From Sanderia malayensis (lineage: Eukaryota; Cnidaria; Scyphozoa; Semaeostomeae; Pelagiidae): a stretch of DNA of 64,000 nucleotides. Below are positions 50,635 through 63,300 of this stretch, piece by piece (position 1 is the stretch's first letter; every line of letters starts with the position of its first letter). The stretch lies in the NCBI GenBank assembly GCA_013076295.1, contig RQOL01000876.1, positions 3,100,001-3,164,000 on the forward strand. Reading direction: 5' to 3'. Both the position numbers and the translations under genes were made by a program. The notes beneath the pieces were generated by a model that had not been told where the DNA came from, searched no databases, and saw only the letters and a program-made list of their open reading frames with translations.

Positions 50635-53600
50635 TCAAAGGATAATGATACCATCTTCTTCGTAAAACTTGGATTTCTCGTCTTCATTAATTTCGAAATT
50701 ACTATCTGAGCTCATCTTTCTTTTTCTACCAGATGAACCAGCAGAAATCTCCATATCATCTAAAAATAATTCAAAAGCACATCAAGACATGATTGATTCA
50801 TCACAGAGTCTTCAAAAACATCGCTTTTAGGTATTCAGAAATGAGTACTGTCTTACCTTGTATATTTAGACGACTTGAATCTGCTTCCTTCGCAAAATTT
50901 GAATCTTCTTTAAGAGTGAAGGATGCTCCACTCTCACTTCGAATCAAAGTTGAATCACCTTCAGCCTCAAATAATTGATTTGGATCATGGCTTTCCCTAA
51001 GAAAACCAAAAAATAATTAACAAATCTTACAACACTATCTGCTTCACAAGAAACTTGCATTAAGTGGGTATGATCATGCTGTTAGTGGACAGGTTTATCT
51101 GATCGTGGTAAAACAATGGATCTTTCGTAGTACATTGAGAAATCGTCATGCTTCACAGCAATATGATGCATAAAACTGATATCATGGTGTTTTACCTGTG
51201 GCGTATATTTACAACTAGTTCATAATTTTGTAGAAAGTCGTCAGCTTTTAATCGTGTCCCACTGATGATTTTAAAGTATGATAAGACTTTGTCATTGTTT
51301 TCTGAAAGAAAAAAAGCAAAAAGGTTGTTAAAATCTGCATGTATGAATATTTTGATGCAATATAACGTGGAAGAGAAATTAAATGGAGAAAATTTCAATA
51401 CCTTCGGTTTCACCTTCTTCACTCGATATCAGAATGGTACCTGGTTAATTAAAATAGACACGAATAGTCTGCGACGAACGAAAACTAAATAAAAAATAGA
51501 AAAGTATAACAAAAAAAGCTCGAACCTTTTCCATCGTCGATCTCTACATCAGGAGCTACCATGCCAAATGACTCTTTCAAAATCTGGAAAAAAAGAGCAA
51601 GACGTTCACAAACCCATGCAGCTTATTGCATGAAGACCCAAGCACCCACCCAAGGAAAGATAAAAACTCCGAGAAAACAAAAACATAATTACCTTTTCTT
51701 CCAACATTTTCACCGTCACTCTGTCAATATTGAGATGAACCAAAACCTGGAATGGTGGAATGCCAATCAAGACGAAAACTTACGTCATTTTCTTAATGAA
51801 TTAACATACACAATTCATTAACTTTTGCATTCTGCAAAATAGACATATGATATGGCAAAGTATCATTTATACCTCTGGTTTGGGAGCACAAACGTAACAC
51901 TTTGGATTAGGTGGAACAAGATCTGATGTGGCAAGCAATCTCTTCTTTACTTTGGGTTGCTTATTCAGGTAAACCTACAGCAGAAACGAATCGTAGTCAC
52001 GTGAAATAATAACTTAAGATAAGGTTAACCTGATCCGTGGAAGATGAAGATTATGTTGCACACAAGTTTCTTCACACAGGAATCTGCGAGCATACCGTTT
52101 TACATTTGTGAATCTGGCCAGACAATATCTTCAAAGCTTCCATGACAATTAGGCCAGATATAACTGCGTTTGTCGTTGCTATTGCTGGGATGATATTTCC
52201 TGCCATAGCTAAGAGAAGAAGGGACAGCAATTTCGGCTACATACAAAGCATTACTCGTGTTAATACTTCATCAAATAAATAATTTCACAATTGTGATGTT
52301 CCCAGTGCAAGAACTAGACCATTAATTGTCAGTTCAAGCTTCAAATAAGGGTACAAAATAAAGTAAAAAAGCTAACACTTTATCTCGAATCTGCTCTTCA
52401 TATGAATTCCAAAAATATGTGATCTAATATTTGCAGCAGCAGCAACGAAATCCATCGCAACTTCGTCGTCCTGAAATTGTAAACAAGCACATTTAATACT
52501 TATCTCAATTAAATTATTTTTACAACAAGAAATATCTCATATCAAAACACATCATAACACATGCAGAGCTTGAACTAACCTTGTCCCAAACTAAATAATC
52601 TTCTGACTTCGCAAATTCAAGGCGAAGTTGTTCAATGCTAAAAAGAGAAAATTATCAATGTGACTTAACTTTACTAATTGCAAAGTCCGTATTACGATCA
52701 CCTCGTTATTACGGCCAACTATTTGTGACCCGCCAGTGGCCGGTGGCCGTACTATTGGAGTCCCACAGTGCTCTTTCTTGTCTCGCGTTGCGGCACGAAT
52801 AGTAAGAAAATACGTGCCTGGCTCTAAAAATATTTGCGCATTCTTGCATACTCCAGACATTGTTAATATTTATGTTGCCATTTCCATTCTTCAGTCTAAC
52901 TCTTTCATCTGCAAAGCAAAAAATGAGATAATTCCTCTGATATAATCCAAGAAACGCAAGAAATATGTGGATTACGTTTATGACAAGGCTCGTGGCTATG
53001 GTTAGTCAGGGTTACCCAGGTTGGTGATAGTTTTCCATGCTACTGGGACCGGAGGCCGTCGCTTCTTCCATAATTTATCCATTGAAAGCAAATAATGAAT
53101 GTCGGAGAAGAAAAACTACGGAAAAAAGACAGCTGAATGCATTAACAGTAACTTAATATAACATTAACGTTGTTGTTGTTGAGATATATTGAAGGCAAAT
53201 GGTTGGATATACAAAGAGGTTATACGTAAGACGTGTAAGAGAATTTGTTCATTAAATAAATCCATAGTGTAGAAAACAAATAGTGATGATAAGATACCTT
53301 GTCAAATAACTTCTCAGGATCGTAGTTCATTTCTACTGCCCATTTGCGAGTTGATCGTCTTTTTATTTCCAAATCATCCTCGTTTTCTGAATTTTCTTTC
53401 CTATTTCTGTGGCCTTCTAAAATTAAGCAAACAAAAATGACAAAAATATATCAAATACCCACAGTTGTGAAAATAAAAAAATTGGGAACAGCATGTACCA
53501 TTAAGTTCTGGGTCTTCAGTGTCGGGAGAGACTTCGGCATCAGCATCTACCTCGCCAAATAACTGACTAAAAACAAAAACTTCAGTTTACAAAACTGGCA

Positions 53601-55156
53601 GAAGCAAAGACAGGGTGGGCAATTATGTTAAAAAATCTCAATTAAATCAATAAAGCATCCAGGAAAGCTCTCATCAGTTGTGAGAAAAATAGCTAGCTAT
53701 TTTTTTCTGACGTTTGAATGATGTTTAGCAAAATATGGATAAATATATTTACTTACTTGAAGAGGTGTTTGGCCCAGACAATACAATGCACAGGCTCTGA
53801 AGGAGTGTTTCGTATTGTACATCCAGGATATGACTTCTGAGCAGACTTTGGTTGGCATTCATAACACTCCGAGCAGCCCTGTTTACAAAATCAGGAACAC
53901 ATCACAAATTATAACACTCTGAAACAAGTTGAAATACGAGAAATGGCAAAAGATGCGATAAATTATCAGATACCTTTTTTATCACTGTCACTTGACCAAG
54001 ATACCCAGCTGTGCCACTTTCCACCAGAGGGACGTCTGCTGCAAGACACATTCTGTTGACATGGTTACGAGCAGCTGAAATAATTGAACAATGTCGATAA
54101 CACAACACAAAATCAACTAGTCTTGCATAAAAATGAAAAAAGAAAAGTTAATTATTAATTATAACTATAAATACTGACCTTTGTTGTCCAGCGCATTCAT
54201 GACTAGTGTGAACCCATTGAAGAAATTTACATTGTACTCAGGGCTATAAAAAGGAATTAATCATAATGAAGCAACAAGCTAATTAAGAAGGCTTGAAAGT
54301 CTTCAAATATAAAATTGACCAACATACTTCATGATATTGTCATGACATGCTGTGATCTTTATATCTGGTTTCATTTGCTGAATCATCTCTTTAGTGACCT
54401 GCAAGATATCAATTAACAGATTACCAGCTTTGCACCGTTGTTTGAAATGTTGGTGTTGAATACATATGGGATAGATACCCCAGGACATTCGTATTCGTAA
54501 ATAAATTACCTTTGCCTTTGATTTTCCAACATGTGTCTTTTGGAATAAAAATTGTCGATTCAAATTGCTTACATCAATGGTGTCCAAATCAATCTGTAAG
54601 AAAATCCAAACAGAATAAATTATGTGTGGTCAACTACTCTGAAATAGGGAAAAAAAATGAAAAAATAACACATCAACTTCATGCAAGAACACAGGAAAGG
54701 TTCCTTATGTACATGAATACTATTCCTAGAATTTGGTTATTTTTATGTGAAGAATAATTCTGATAGCTAATTGCACAGTTATTTCCATTCAAAGAATGAA
54801 TGAAATAATTAAAACGACGAGGTACTAGAGAGCTCAGCAAAAAGTATTCCAGATGCAAACATTAATGTTTTATTAACATGCAACATGTCGATATATCTGT
54901 CTCTTATATGAACTGCAATATATATTAGAGATTAATTCAAAAGTACGTATAATACTATACGGTGCACCACCCACACCACGTGCGAGACTGTTTTTCTTAA
55001 CAAAACATAAATACTTACCACTGTAATGTCAGGAAATCCAATAAGAGCTAAATTCTTCAAAAGTTCACAGCCTATGCCACCAGCTCCAACCACGAGAACT
55101 TTACTTTGCATAATATTTTCTGATAAACTGCATCCCAATATCTTGGCCATCGCCAT
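50635..55156 (-). CDS. UBA2: SUMO-activating enzyme subunit 2
   Basis: This is the catalytic half of the SAE1-UBA2 SUMO E1; it adenylates SUMO and passes it as a thioester to UBC9. The start at 55156 gives [19 protein letters not shown], then the nucleotide-binding loop [40 protein letters not shown] follows (about 54530-54595), then [20 protein letters not shown] (about 54010-54075). The catalytic cysteine lies in [20 protein letters not shown] (about 53770-53835). [13 protein letters not shown] (about 52160-52200) and the zinc-ligand pair CYVCAPKPE (about 51870-51900) come next, and then the ubiquitin-fold exon [18 protein letters not shown] (about 51200-51260). The tail is acidic/basic, with a nuclear-signal-like GRKRK, ending EEDGIIIL. 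Start codons of this gene and the divergent FMO are 169 bp apart. Confidence 0.96.
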
Positions 55157-55325
55157 TGCTTCTCCTTTTTGTGAAGGAAGAAAAATGCGCCAACTTCCCT
55201 CGTTTCGAAGTAGAATACACAGAAGCGAGACTAAGTATTGTGAAATTTCAAATTTTTTGGGACACGAGTTTTTATTCAAGTAGAATTTAAAATATATCCA
55301 ATTTTTTAGCAATAATTTTTATGCA
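55157..55325. promoter_or_regulatory. 169-bp bidirectional promoter, UBA2 / FMO
   Basis: Only 169 bp separate the UBA2 start codon on the minus strand from the FMO start codon on the plus strand. Both 5' UTRs and core promoters must fit here, so a shared bidirectional promoter is likely. No strong named motif was seen. Confidence 0.6.
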
Positions 55326-56857
55326 ATGAAGTCTGCAGCCGTAATAGGAGCCGGAGCAGCTGGCTTGGCAACAGCTCGTTATCTTGCAGCCCATAAAGGA
55401 TTGTTCAAGACGGTAATCTATGAGCAAGAAAGCCAAATCGGAGGGACTTGGCTTTATGCGGAGCAATCAATAACAGCAAAGCCAGGCTCTGAGGGGATGG
55501 ATGAATTACTAAAACCAGATAACCATCACTCGAGCATGTATAAAAGTCTTCGGTAAACGGAAAATAACATTGTATAGATATATTTTCAAAGCATGTGAAT
55601 GTTTTTAGAATAGTAAATGTGTTACATGATTAATTTTGTTTATTTTTTACCTTCAGAACTAATTTACCAAAACAAGTAATGGCATATCCAGATTTCCCAT
55701 TTTCAGACGATTGTAGAACATTTCCTTCGCATGTTGAAGTTTTGAAATACCTGCAAGATTATGCATCAAACTATGGCATTTATGATGCAATAAGGTTCAA
55801 CCAGAAGGTGACAAATGTGATGCCTATGCCAAGAGAAAATGCCAAGGATCACCATGACAATGTGCAATGGGTAGTCAAGAGCATAGACACAAAAGATGGC
55901 CTGGAATCAACTGAGATCTATGATACAGTCATTATATGCAATGGGTAAATATATCTTTTGTACTTCATCTCATGGAAGCAATAGGTTCATTTCCACAACG
56001 GTTGTGGCTCACATGCTCTCTTGTTTATGATTTCAATGCTTTTATTTTGCAGGCATTTCACAGTGCCAAACGTGCCCGTGATTCAAGGTATTGAAAATTA
56101 CAAAGGTTTCGTTATGCATAGTCACTTCTACAGAGTTCCAGATGCTTATGCAAATAAAGATGTTGTTGTTTTGGGGGCAAGATCATCTGGGAGAGATATT
56201 TCTATTGAAATATCAAGAATAGCCAATTCAGTAATGTTGAGCCACAGAAACGAAAAAGTGAAAACTTCAATGCCAGAGAATATCAGTGAAAAGCCATCAA
56301 TCAAATCTATAGATAACGATGGGTGTGTTGTGTTTGAGGATGAATCACGTGCGAAAGCAGATGCAATTGTATTTTGCACTGGTTATAAGTTTAATTTACC
56401 ATTTCTTGATGAAAAATGCAGGATAAAAGTTGAGAATGAAAGAGTCTTTCCCCTTTACAAACAAATATTCAATGCACACTATCCTTCGATGGCTTTTGTC
56501 GGATTGCAAAATATTGTATGCCCGTGCAAATTGTTTTCAATGCAAGCAGAATGGATTACGAATGTCCTTGCTGGCAAACTACGCCTTCCAACTAGCAATG
56601 AGATGCTGGAGGATAGCGACATTGAATTCAAGAAAAAAACTTCAATTGGTTACCCTGAGAAGTTCTTTCACAGAATGGAGAAAGATCTCCAATGGGAATA
56701 TTACAACATGATATCAAAAGAAGGGAACGTTAAACCTATTAAGACTGCGATAGAGAAGTTGTACAAACATGTAGCTTCAGAACGTGATAAAAACTTGTTG
56801 CATTATAGAGACATAGAGTATAGGGTATTAAATGACGAGGAATTTGAAAAAATCTAA
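55326..56857 (+). CDS. Flavin-containing monooxygenase-like
   Basis: An FAD- and NADPH-dependent monooxygenase that oxidises soft nucleophiles (N, S). Three exons (55326-55552, 55657-55944, 56053-56857) join in frame to 439 codons. The FAD loop is AVIGAGAAGLATARYL at the extreme N-terminus, followed by YEQESQIGGTWLY. SLRTNLPKQVMAYPDFPF and CNGHFTVPNVPVIQGI span introns. The FMO identifying region is YKGFVMHSHFYR, the NADPH loop is VVVLGARSSGRDISIEI, and DAIVFCTGYKFNLPFL is the ATG/TGY motif. There is no C-terminal membrane anchor, so it resembles the shorter FMO GS-OX/yeast FMO type rather than vertebrate FMO1-5. The paralogue cannot be assigned from sequence alone. Confidence 0.93.
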
Positions 56858-57213
56858 AAGAATAATCCTAAATCATATTCTTATTAATACACAACAAGCA
56901 TTGATTATTTTATGAGCTAAAATGTTGTTTTGGAATTAATTGCAATTAATTGGTATACAGGGTAACGTTTCTTCTGTCTCCAAGTTCTCTTTGTGATCGC
57001 CAGCATGTAATAATAATCATAATGTCGCCTTTAAATCACCTACCATGTAATTGTGTTGCTGCTCAAAAAGGAGGTCTTCCAATTGGAAATAAACAATACT
57101 CAACCAATATGAAATGCCATCAGCCACAATATATATGGATATAATATATAAGCTTAATCAAAATCACACTGATGTGACTGAAAACTAATTGCCCATCCAA
57201 TATTCTGTATTCT
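56858..57213. other. Intergenic region between convergent FMO and TRAPPC8
   Basis: It holds two 3' UTRs. A short frame at 56950-57144 has no family features. Nothing else is seen. Confidence 0.6.
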
Positions 57214-60200
57214 CTATAAATCTAATAACGCAATGTCGTCGGAGAGACAATCATTTTCCAGCGAACCAATTGCGGAGTTCAGCACACACGTGATAGCTTC
57301 GTCATCTGGTGACGTCACTTCGATGTTTTTACCTTTCTCAACGCGATGTATTTCGAATCCATTTAAGTTGTATAACCCAGGATGCAAGACGATCGCAGCG
57401 AACTCGATCCTTTCGCGTGAAAATGGTCCAAGTTTCAGATTTCTCCTCGTCTTTCCAATCCAACAATCGACACTTGAAGACAATTGATTATCATCCCTAA
57501 TGTTCATTTGTGCAAAATTGTCTGTTGTTATTGACACAGCCTTAATCGTAGCAGCGTCCGTTGCATCTTGGGATTTTTCGTTCATGCTGAATGAAAATCG
57601 AAAGAGAATAACTTCACACACCTATAAACCTATACACCTTCTGTATTTATCTATCGAAAACCCAGCAATTGTGACATAGTATTATTGCCACTGTTCACAG
57701 CAGTCAATACCTACGATTCAGGGAAAGTTCCTTTGCAAAGAAAAAGCTGAACAAACCTCGATTCAGTGATGCTCTTTGGTTTAACAGAAACCTGAACCTC
57801 GTTCTCAGAAAGATTCTTGACAACAAACAGCACTCGAATTCTGCATATTCTAAAAAATAAGCAACGGAGTGCAAATTTAAAATCATAAAACAAACGTCCA
57901 GGAGTTGTTGCATTACAAAAGAAATGTAAAGTAAAGTAAAGTTGATAGGACGTACCTATTTTCTTTAAAATCATGCTGAATCAATGAGGAATGCAGAAGC
58001 TTAATGCTGAGTTTGTTGGTTGATGATTGGACGGGAGTGTGTGTCCAATTGTGATCAACCATGTCATAAGAAGGGCTGACAGAAAGGGGTGACAACGATT
58101 GTCGTTGAATCTGAAATAAGTAAATCATTAAATCAAATAACTGTAAGTCAAGAAATTATAAGAGGAAATGAAACTGAAGAAATTTTTTAAGGAACTTTCA
58201 CCATAGGGTCCATAATTGAAGGTAAATTTCTCTTTACTACCGTGGGGGGGATGCGGCTCACATGGGGGGTGAGGCTCACGTGGGGGGATGAGGCTCACGT
58301 GGGCAAAGCTCCGCGTAGTGACAATGTTAAAAATGCTCTGACTGGAGGTGTGTTGAACCTACCAAAGAATGAGATGACGTGACGTCTTCAAGAACAGCAG
58401 CGTGTGTTTGACCATAGATGATATGCCGCACACATGAATCGTCAATATATGATGTCTACAATGTTGAACAAAGTTTATTCAATAATGAAATATCACCTAG
58501 TGATTGCTATTGGTTGATTGAAGAATCAACACGATCACTAGAATAATCATCAAATCATTTGAGTTGTAAGCAACTTCTTACCTGCCAAAATATCACCAAT
58601 CCGGTCCTAGTTGAATTTGGCTGTATCTTGTCCTTGATAGTCGGGGAGTAGTTGGTCCTACTAAAGAAATCGATGGCAGGAGATCTTGTACCGTCGATCT
58701 AAAGTGAAGAAAATGCATGATTAATGTGTGATAGAAGATATATCGACGATTTATCGGGTAAAAACAATAAAAATACGTACTGCTCTATCAATAAATGAAA
58801 TTTGGGACACTTTAGACAGCTCGGAATCTAATAAAGAAAAAAAGAGAATTAATAGAATTAGTTATAACATAAAGATATCATAGTTAAAGTTAGAGCATAG
58901 TCAATAAAATTAACTATTCTATTGACTAAGCATAGAGTAATTAGGAATTAACTTACCGGAAACATTGTTGTTAGCTTTCAAAAACATGAGTAATGCTTCT
59001 CCGGGCCTCAGTTTCTCATAACCTAAAATAAAATCAAAGTAACATAATAGAGAGTGGAAGTAAATGGATTACTTGTAGCTAGAGGAGAAATATTCGCGAA
59101 GGAAATTTTCTTACTTGATGAGGTTTTGCTGACATTGGTGAAGTTCATGTCACGACTGAAGCAAGATATTTGTAGAACTGTGAACTCGACACAACGAGGA
59201 AACGCTGAACCCTGCAGTGGAACCAAATTTTCATGATATTGTCAATAAAATATAACAGTTTATTGGGAATTGCGATGAAAAAAATGATGGAGAACCCACC
59301 TGAGCTCTGTTTTCAATGTGAACACTTATCAGTGAATTACAACCAGAACTGAAAAAATAGCATATAAACATGATTGCTATTGCTTTTATTCTCTTAAAAG
59401 AGTCAGGCCTTTTTTAACATTAAAACTGGGGGACAATGCCCCTCCATTCCTTAATTTTGCCCCCCAGTCACAGTGTTTTTGACCCCATAAAATTATCCCT
59501 TTTTTAAACCAGTTGTCAATGTCACGACAAAATAAGCCATTATCCCTAGTGTTGCATCCAAAACTGTAGAACAAATGAGTTATATAGGTGCAAGTACTTA
59601 TATGTAATGGCTAAAATTATGAAGTGCAGTATGGTGCTATTATCGTTAATAAAACCATGAAGCTTTAAGAGATCAGTAATGAAAAGAAAAAGAAAATCAT
59701 AGATACCTGTCGGTGTTATCAACTTCATCCATTGTTGGGAAAAGCTCCGATGAGCTCTTTCTTACACATGCTGACAAATTCAGTGTAGCAAGCGTTTGAA
59801 GTCGAACTGTTTGATGCAAAACTCTGTATGGAACGGCAGAAGTTGGTTTTTCTGGTTCATAATAAAATAAATAATCGAGTTCGTGCACTCCGGGCGTTGC
59901 GATTCCGTGAATCCAAACTGGGACTGAAATCTCCTCGCCGGGAAGAAGCAACCCGTTTCGTAAGGGAACGTTCAAAGGACTTTCTAGATCAACATCACAT
60001 GTATTATCAAACAAAGAATGGCGGACACTCTCTTTATCAACAAGTTCGTAGATCGACTCCTTTGAGTTGATGTCTTCAGTTGTCGACTGTTTATCAATGC
60101 AAGAGTTCTCAGGATGATTGCAGTAGATGTGCAGGTTTTTCAATGCCATCTTCCCTTCGTTCTTGAAGACAAACTGCGTCATTCTGACTTCTCCGCATAA

Positions 60201-60333
60201 CAGCGTGACTGGGAAATTCATCATCCAAATCTTAAATAAAAATAAAGGAACAATAAGGAACAGAAACGACAGATTTTCTAACTAAAACACAAGGTAAGGT
60301 CCATACCATGCCACTAACTAGCGCTGTTTATGT

Positions 60334-60398
<65 letters not shown>

Positions 60399-63300
60399 AC
60401 GCTACTGTACATGACCAACTAATTGGTATTACGTACACGGTGGTTAGTATGTTAGTAAAAACGAAAATAGGGTAATTCAGCAGTTTAGTCCCACCACTTA
60501 GTTAGTCTTGGGGGAGGGAAGAAGGGAGGAAAAAGAAGATTATTGATCCATTTGTCAAGTATGATAGAGGCATTAAAGAGAGCTTCAACCAACCATTTGA
60601 AGATTATTGATCCATTGAAAGATGCAGAAAATAATACCTGAAGTTTCGGCATTGCAGGCAAGATCCTCGGATTCAAGCGAAAATCCTGACCGTACGAAAT
60701 AGCCATGCGCTCCTTCTTAGTTGCATTTAACCTGCATCCTTTGACAGCCAGTGGTTGCTTGCCTGCTACTCCAAATGTAAGCAATGTCGTGTCTTGTACA
60801 GCATTCAACTCAATCTTGCCTTCATCGTCAATGGCATTTATAACAGAGACACTGCTCAGAACATACTTGACACCAATTACTTTTAATTCTCCAGTTTTCA
60901 AGAACATCAAATGAAGTGGCACCTGATAAAAACAAAACAATGATATCAATAAATTACTTGATAATGTTATGTTATAAATTAATAATGGAATTGCCACCAA
61001 TAAAACGAAAAGTATCGTATTCCGTACCAGTTTTTTCTCTTGTCCTTTAACGATAATATTTTGAAGAACATCAGTTTTGACCAGACTTGGGTGGTCTTCG
61101 TTCTATAAACAAGCAATGTGCAAAATATAAAAATGTATATTCATAAATAAATTGAAAATATGAATATATAAATTATGCCTCGATAAGAAGCACTTCTACT
61201 AAGCTTGCGAATTGAAGAGACAAAGTTAGATAATTTACTTGATTAGAAAATATAGTTTGTTTCTGATCTTCTTCGGTTTCATTTTCAGTGAATTCCCAAA
61301 GCAGGTGAAGATTCAGAAGGTTGAGTGGAACTTTGAGTGGATTCACGAAAACAACCTCAACTGAAAATGTTTCTAAAAAAGAGAGAAAGCGAATGCATTG
61401 ACAAACCATTTAAAAAAGTTCTGAAAATTATTTTGCATGTTAGTAGCATGTTAGACCCTTCGGGAGCTTAACCACAACATAAAGTGTTAAAAATATGATA
61501 GAGGCATTAAGTAGAGCTTTAACTATGATAGAGCGCATTACAAAAGTATTAGTCACATTGAATTAGAATGGCAAAAGGTGAAAGCTCGCTCAGTCAAGCA
61601 TAAGAAGATGAAAATAAAAAATACAAACCTCCGACAATACATTTTGGATGGTAGCTATTATCAGTACCATTACTAAGACAAGGAATATTTGGTCTCCAAG
61701 GGTATGGAGTTGTGCCTGTGATCTTCTCAACTACATTCTTTTCTGCTTCTGACCATTTCTTGACATAATTCTTGTTGTAATTTCGTCTGAAGCTGCATTG
61801 GCCAGCTACAATGGTCCTTGTGCGGTTCAAATCCAATGCAGGACTCTCAAAGGTCGGCGTGTCGCAAAGTTGATTCGAATTTGGACTCTCGGCTGTCAAT
61901 ATAACTCTTGTCAATTGTCCATCGATCATTGGCAATGGTAGGACTGGCATTTCATTATCAGATGAAGTTTTATTTGACTGTTTGCTCTTCTCGACATTTT
62001 GCTGCAACAAAGAGGAATAATTTCATCCACACATTGCAATGCAATATCTCGCAATGCTTTCACGAAGCTTGCAAAGAAAGCCTGCAATGCTCAGCGAGCT
62101 TGCAGCAGGCATTAAGTGCAACAACATGATAATAAACTAACCCTGAATACAGCTAAGAACTCTCTGAGATGCGAGGCTTGTTGGTAAGGCTGTTGCTGGC
62201 TTTTGTAAACTAATAAGTTTCGCAATGCACTCTGGGAGTCTTCTAACTGGCCAAGGTTGAAGCATTGGCGACCGCTGATGAAATGAATGTGATCCTGGAA
62301 GAAATCAAAGCGCTCATATGAAATCGCAACGTCGTGCATATACGTGAGCTGATGCCGACAATCAATGACTATCGGTGATATTATAGCTGAATGAGGAGTG
62401 TATCATACCTCAGCCAAATGCCAGCTCTTATCTTTGTAAATTTTCAAAGCATCAGTGTAACATCGTAGTGTATGCTTCCTCTGAAGGATACACAACATTT
62501 CACAGTTAAATCATTAGTAAATTCTAATGCAATCACAAGTCTTCCGCATGTTATTTAAAAAACAAGAATTTTGAATTCTAAAAAAACGTAATCTATTACC
62601 TGAACAGCTTTGCTGAATCGATGACCAGCCAATATCATGTGGAATGCATACTTTCTTATCATCGGTGGGTTATTCTGCAGATAACAATGAGCAGCCTGTT
62701 CTAATAACAATGCACTGCGAAGATCGCATTCCTGAAACAAAACAAAGGACACGGATGGCGATTTAGACCGATACTCAGACTCATATTCACAATGACACTC
62801 TCTTGGATTGATGGAAATACTAAAAGGGTGCAAACCTCGTTGGTGTACTTGATGAACTCGACAGCAGCATTTGCATACATCTTCTTTGCTTTCAAGACCT
62901 CTGTGCTCATTAAACAGGCTCTGGCTGCATAGTCAGGTAACCTAAAAGAAAGACAACGCACAATATGGCATAGTCATTGACTATACAAGACTAAGTTCGC
63001 ATGATAGATTTGGCTAACTGAAGCTGAGGTAGATCGAGGCATTAAATAATACCTGCAGGCATTGAGATACGTGGATATACAGGCTTCAAAGTAATGCTCC
63101 GGGTAGGACTTTTGTGGTCCTTGCATAAATGCCGATATGGCTGCCATTTCCTGTCAAAACACAAGAAACAACAATGTTACTATGCTGTGAAGTTCAAGCA
63201 ATCAACGTCAACAAGTGTGTAAAGTGTAACAATGAATATCATCCTTTACTGAGACGCAAATATTGACATACCAAGGCACCAGCAAAGTAGATCCAAGCGT

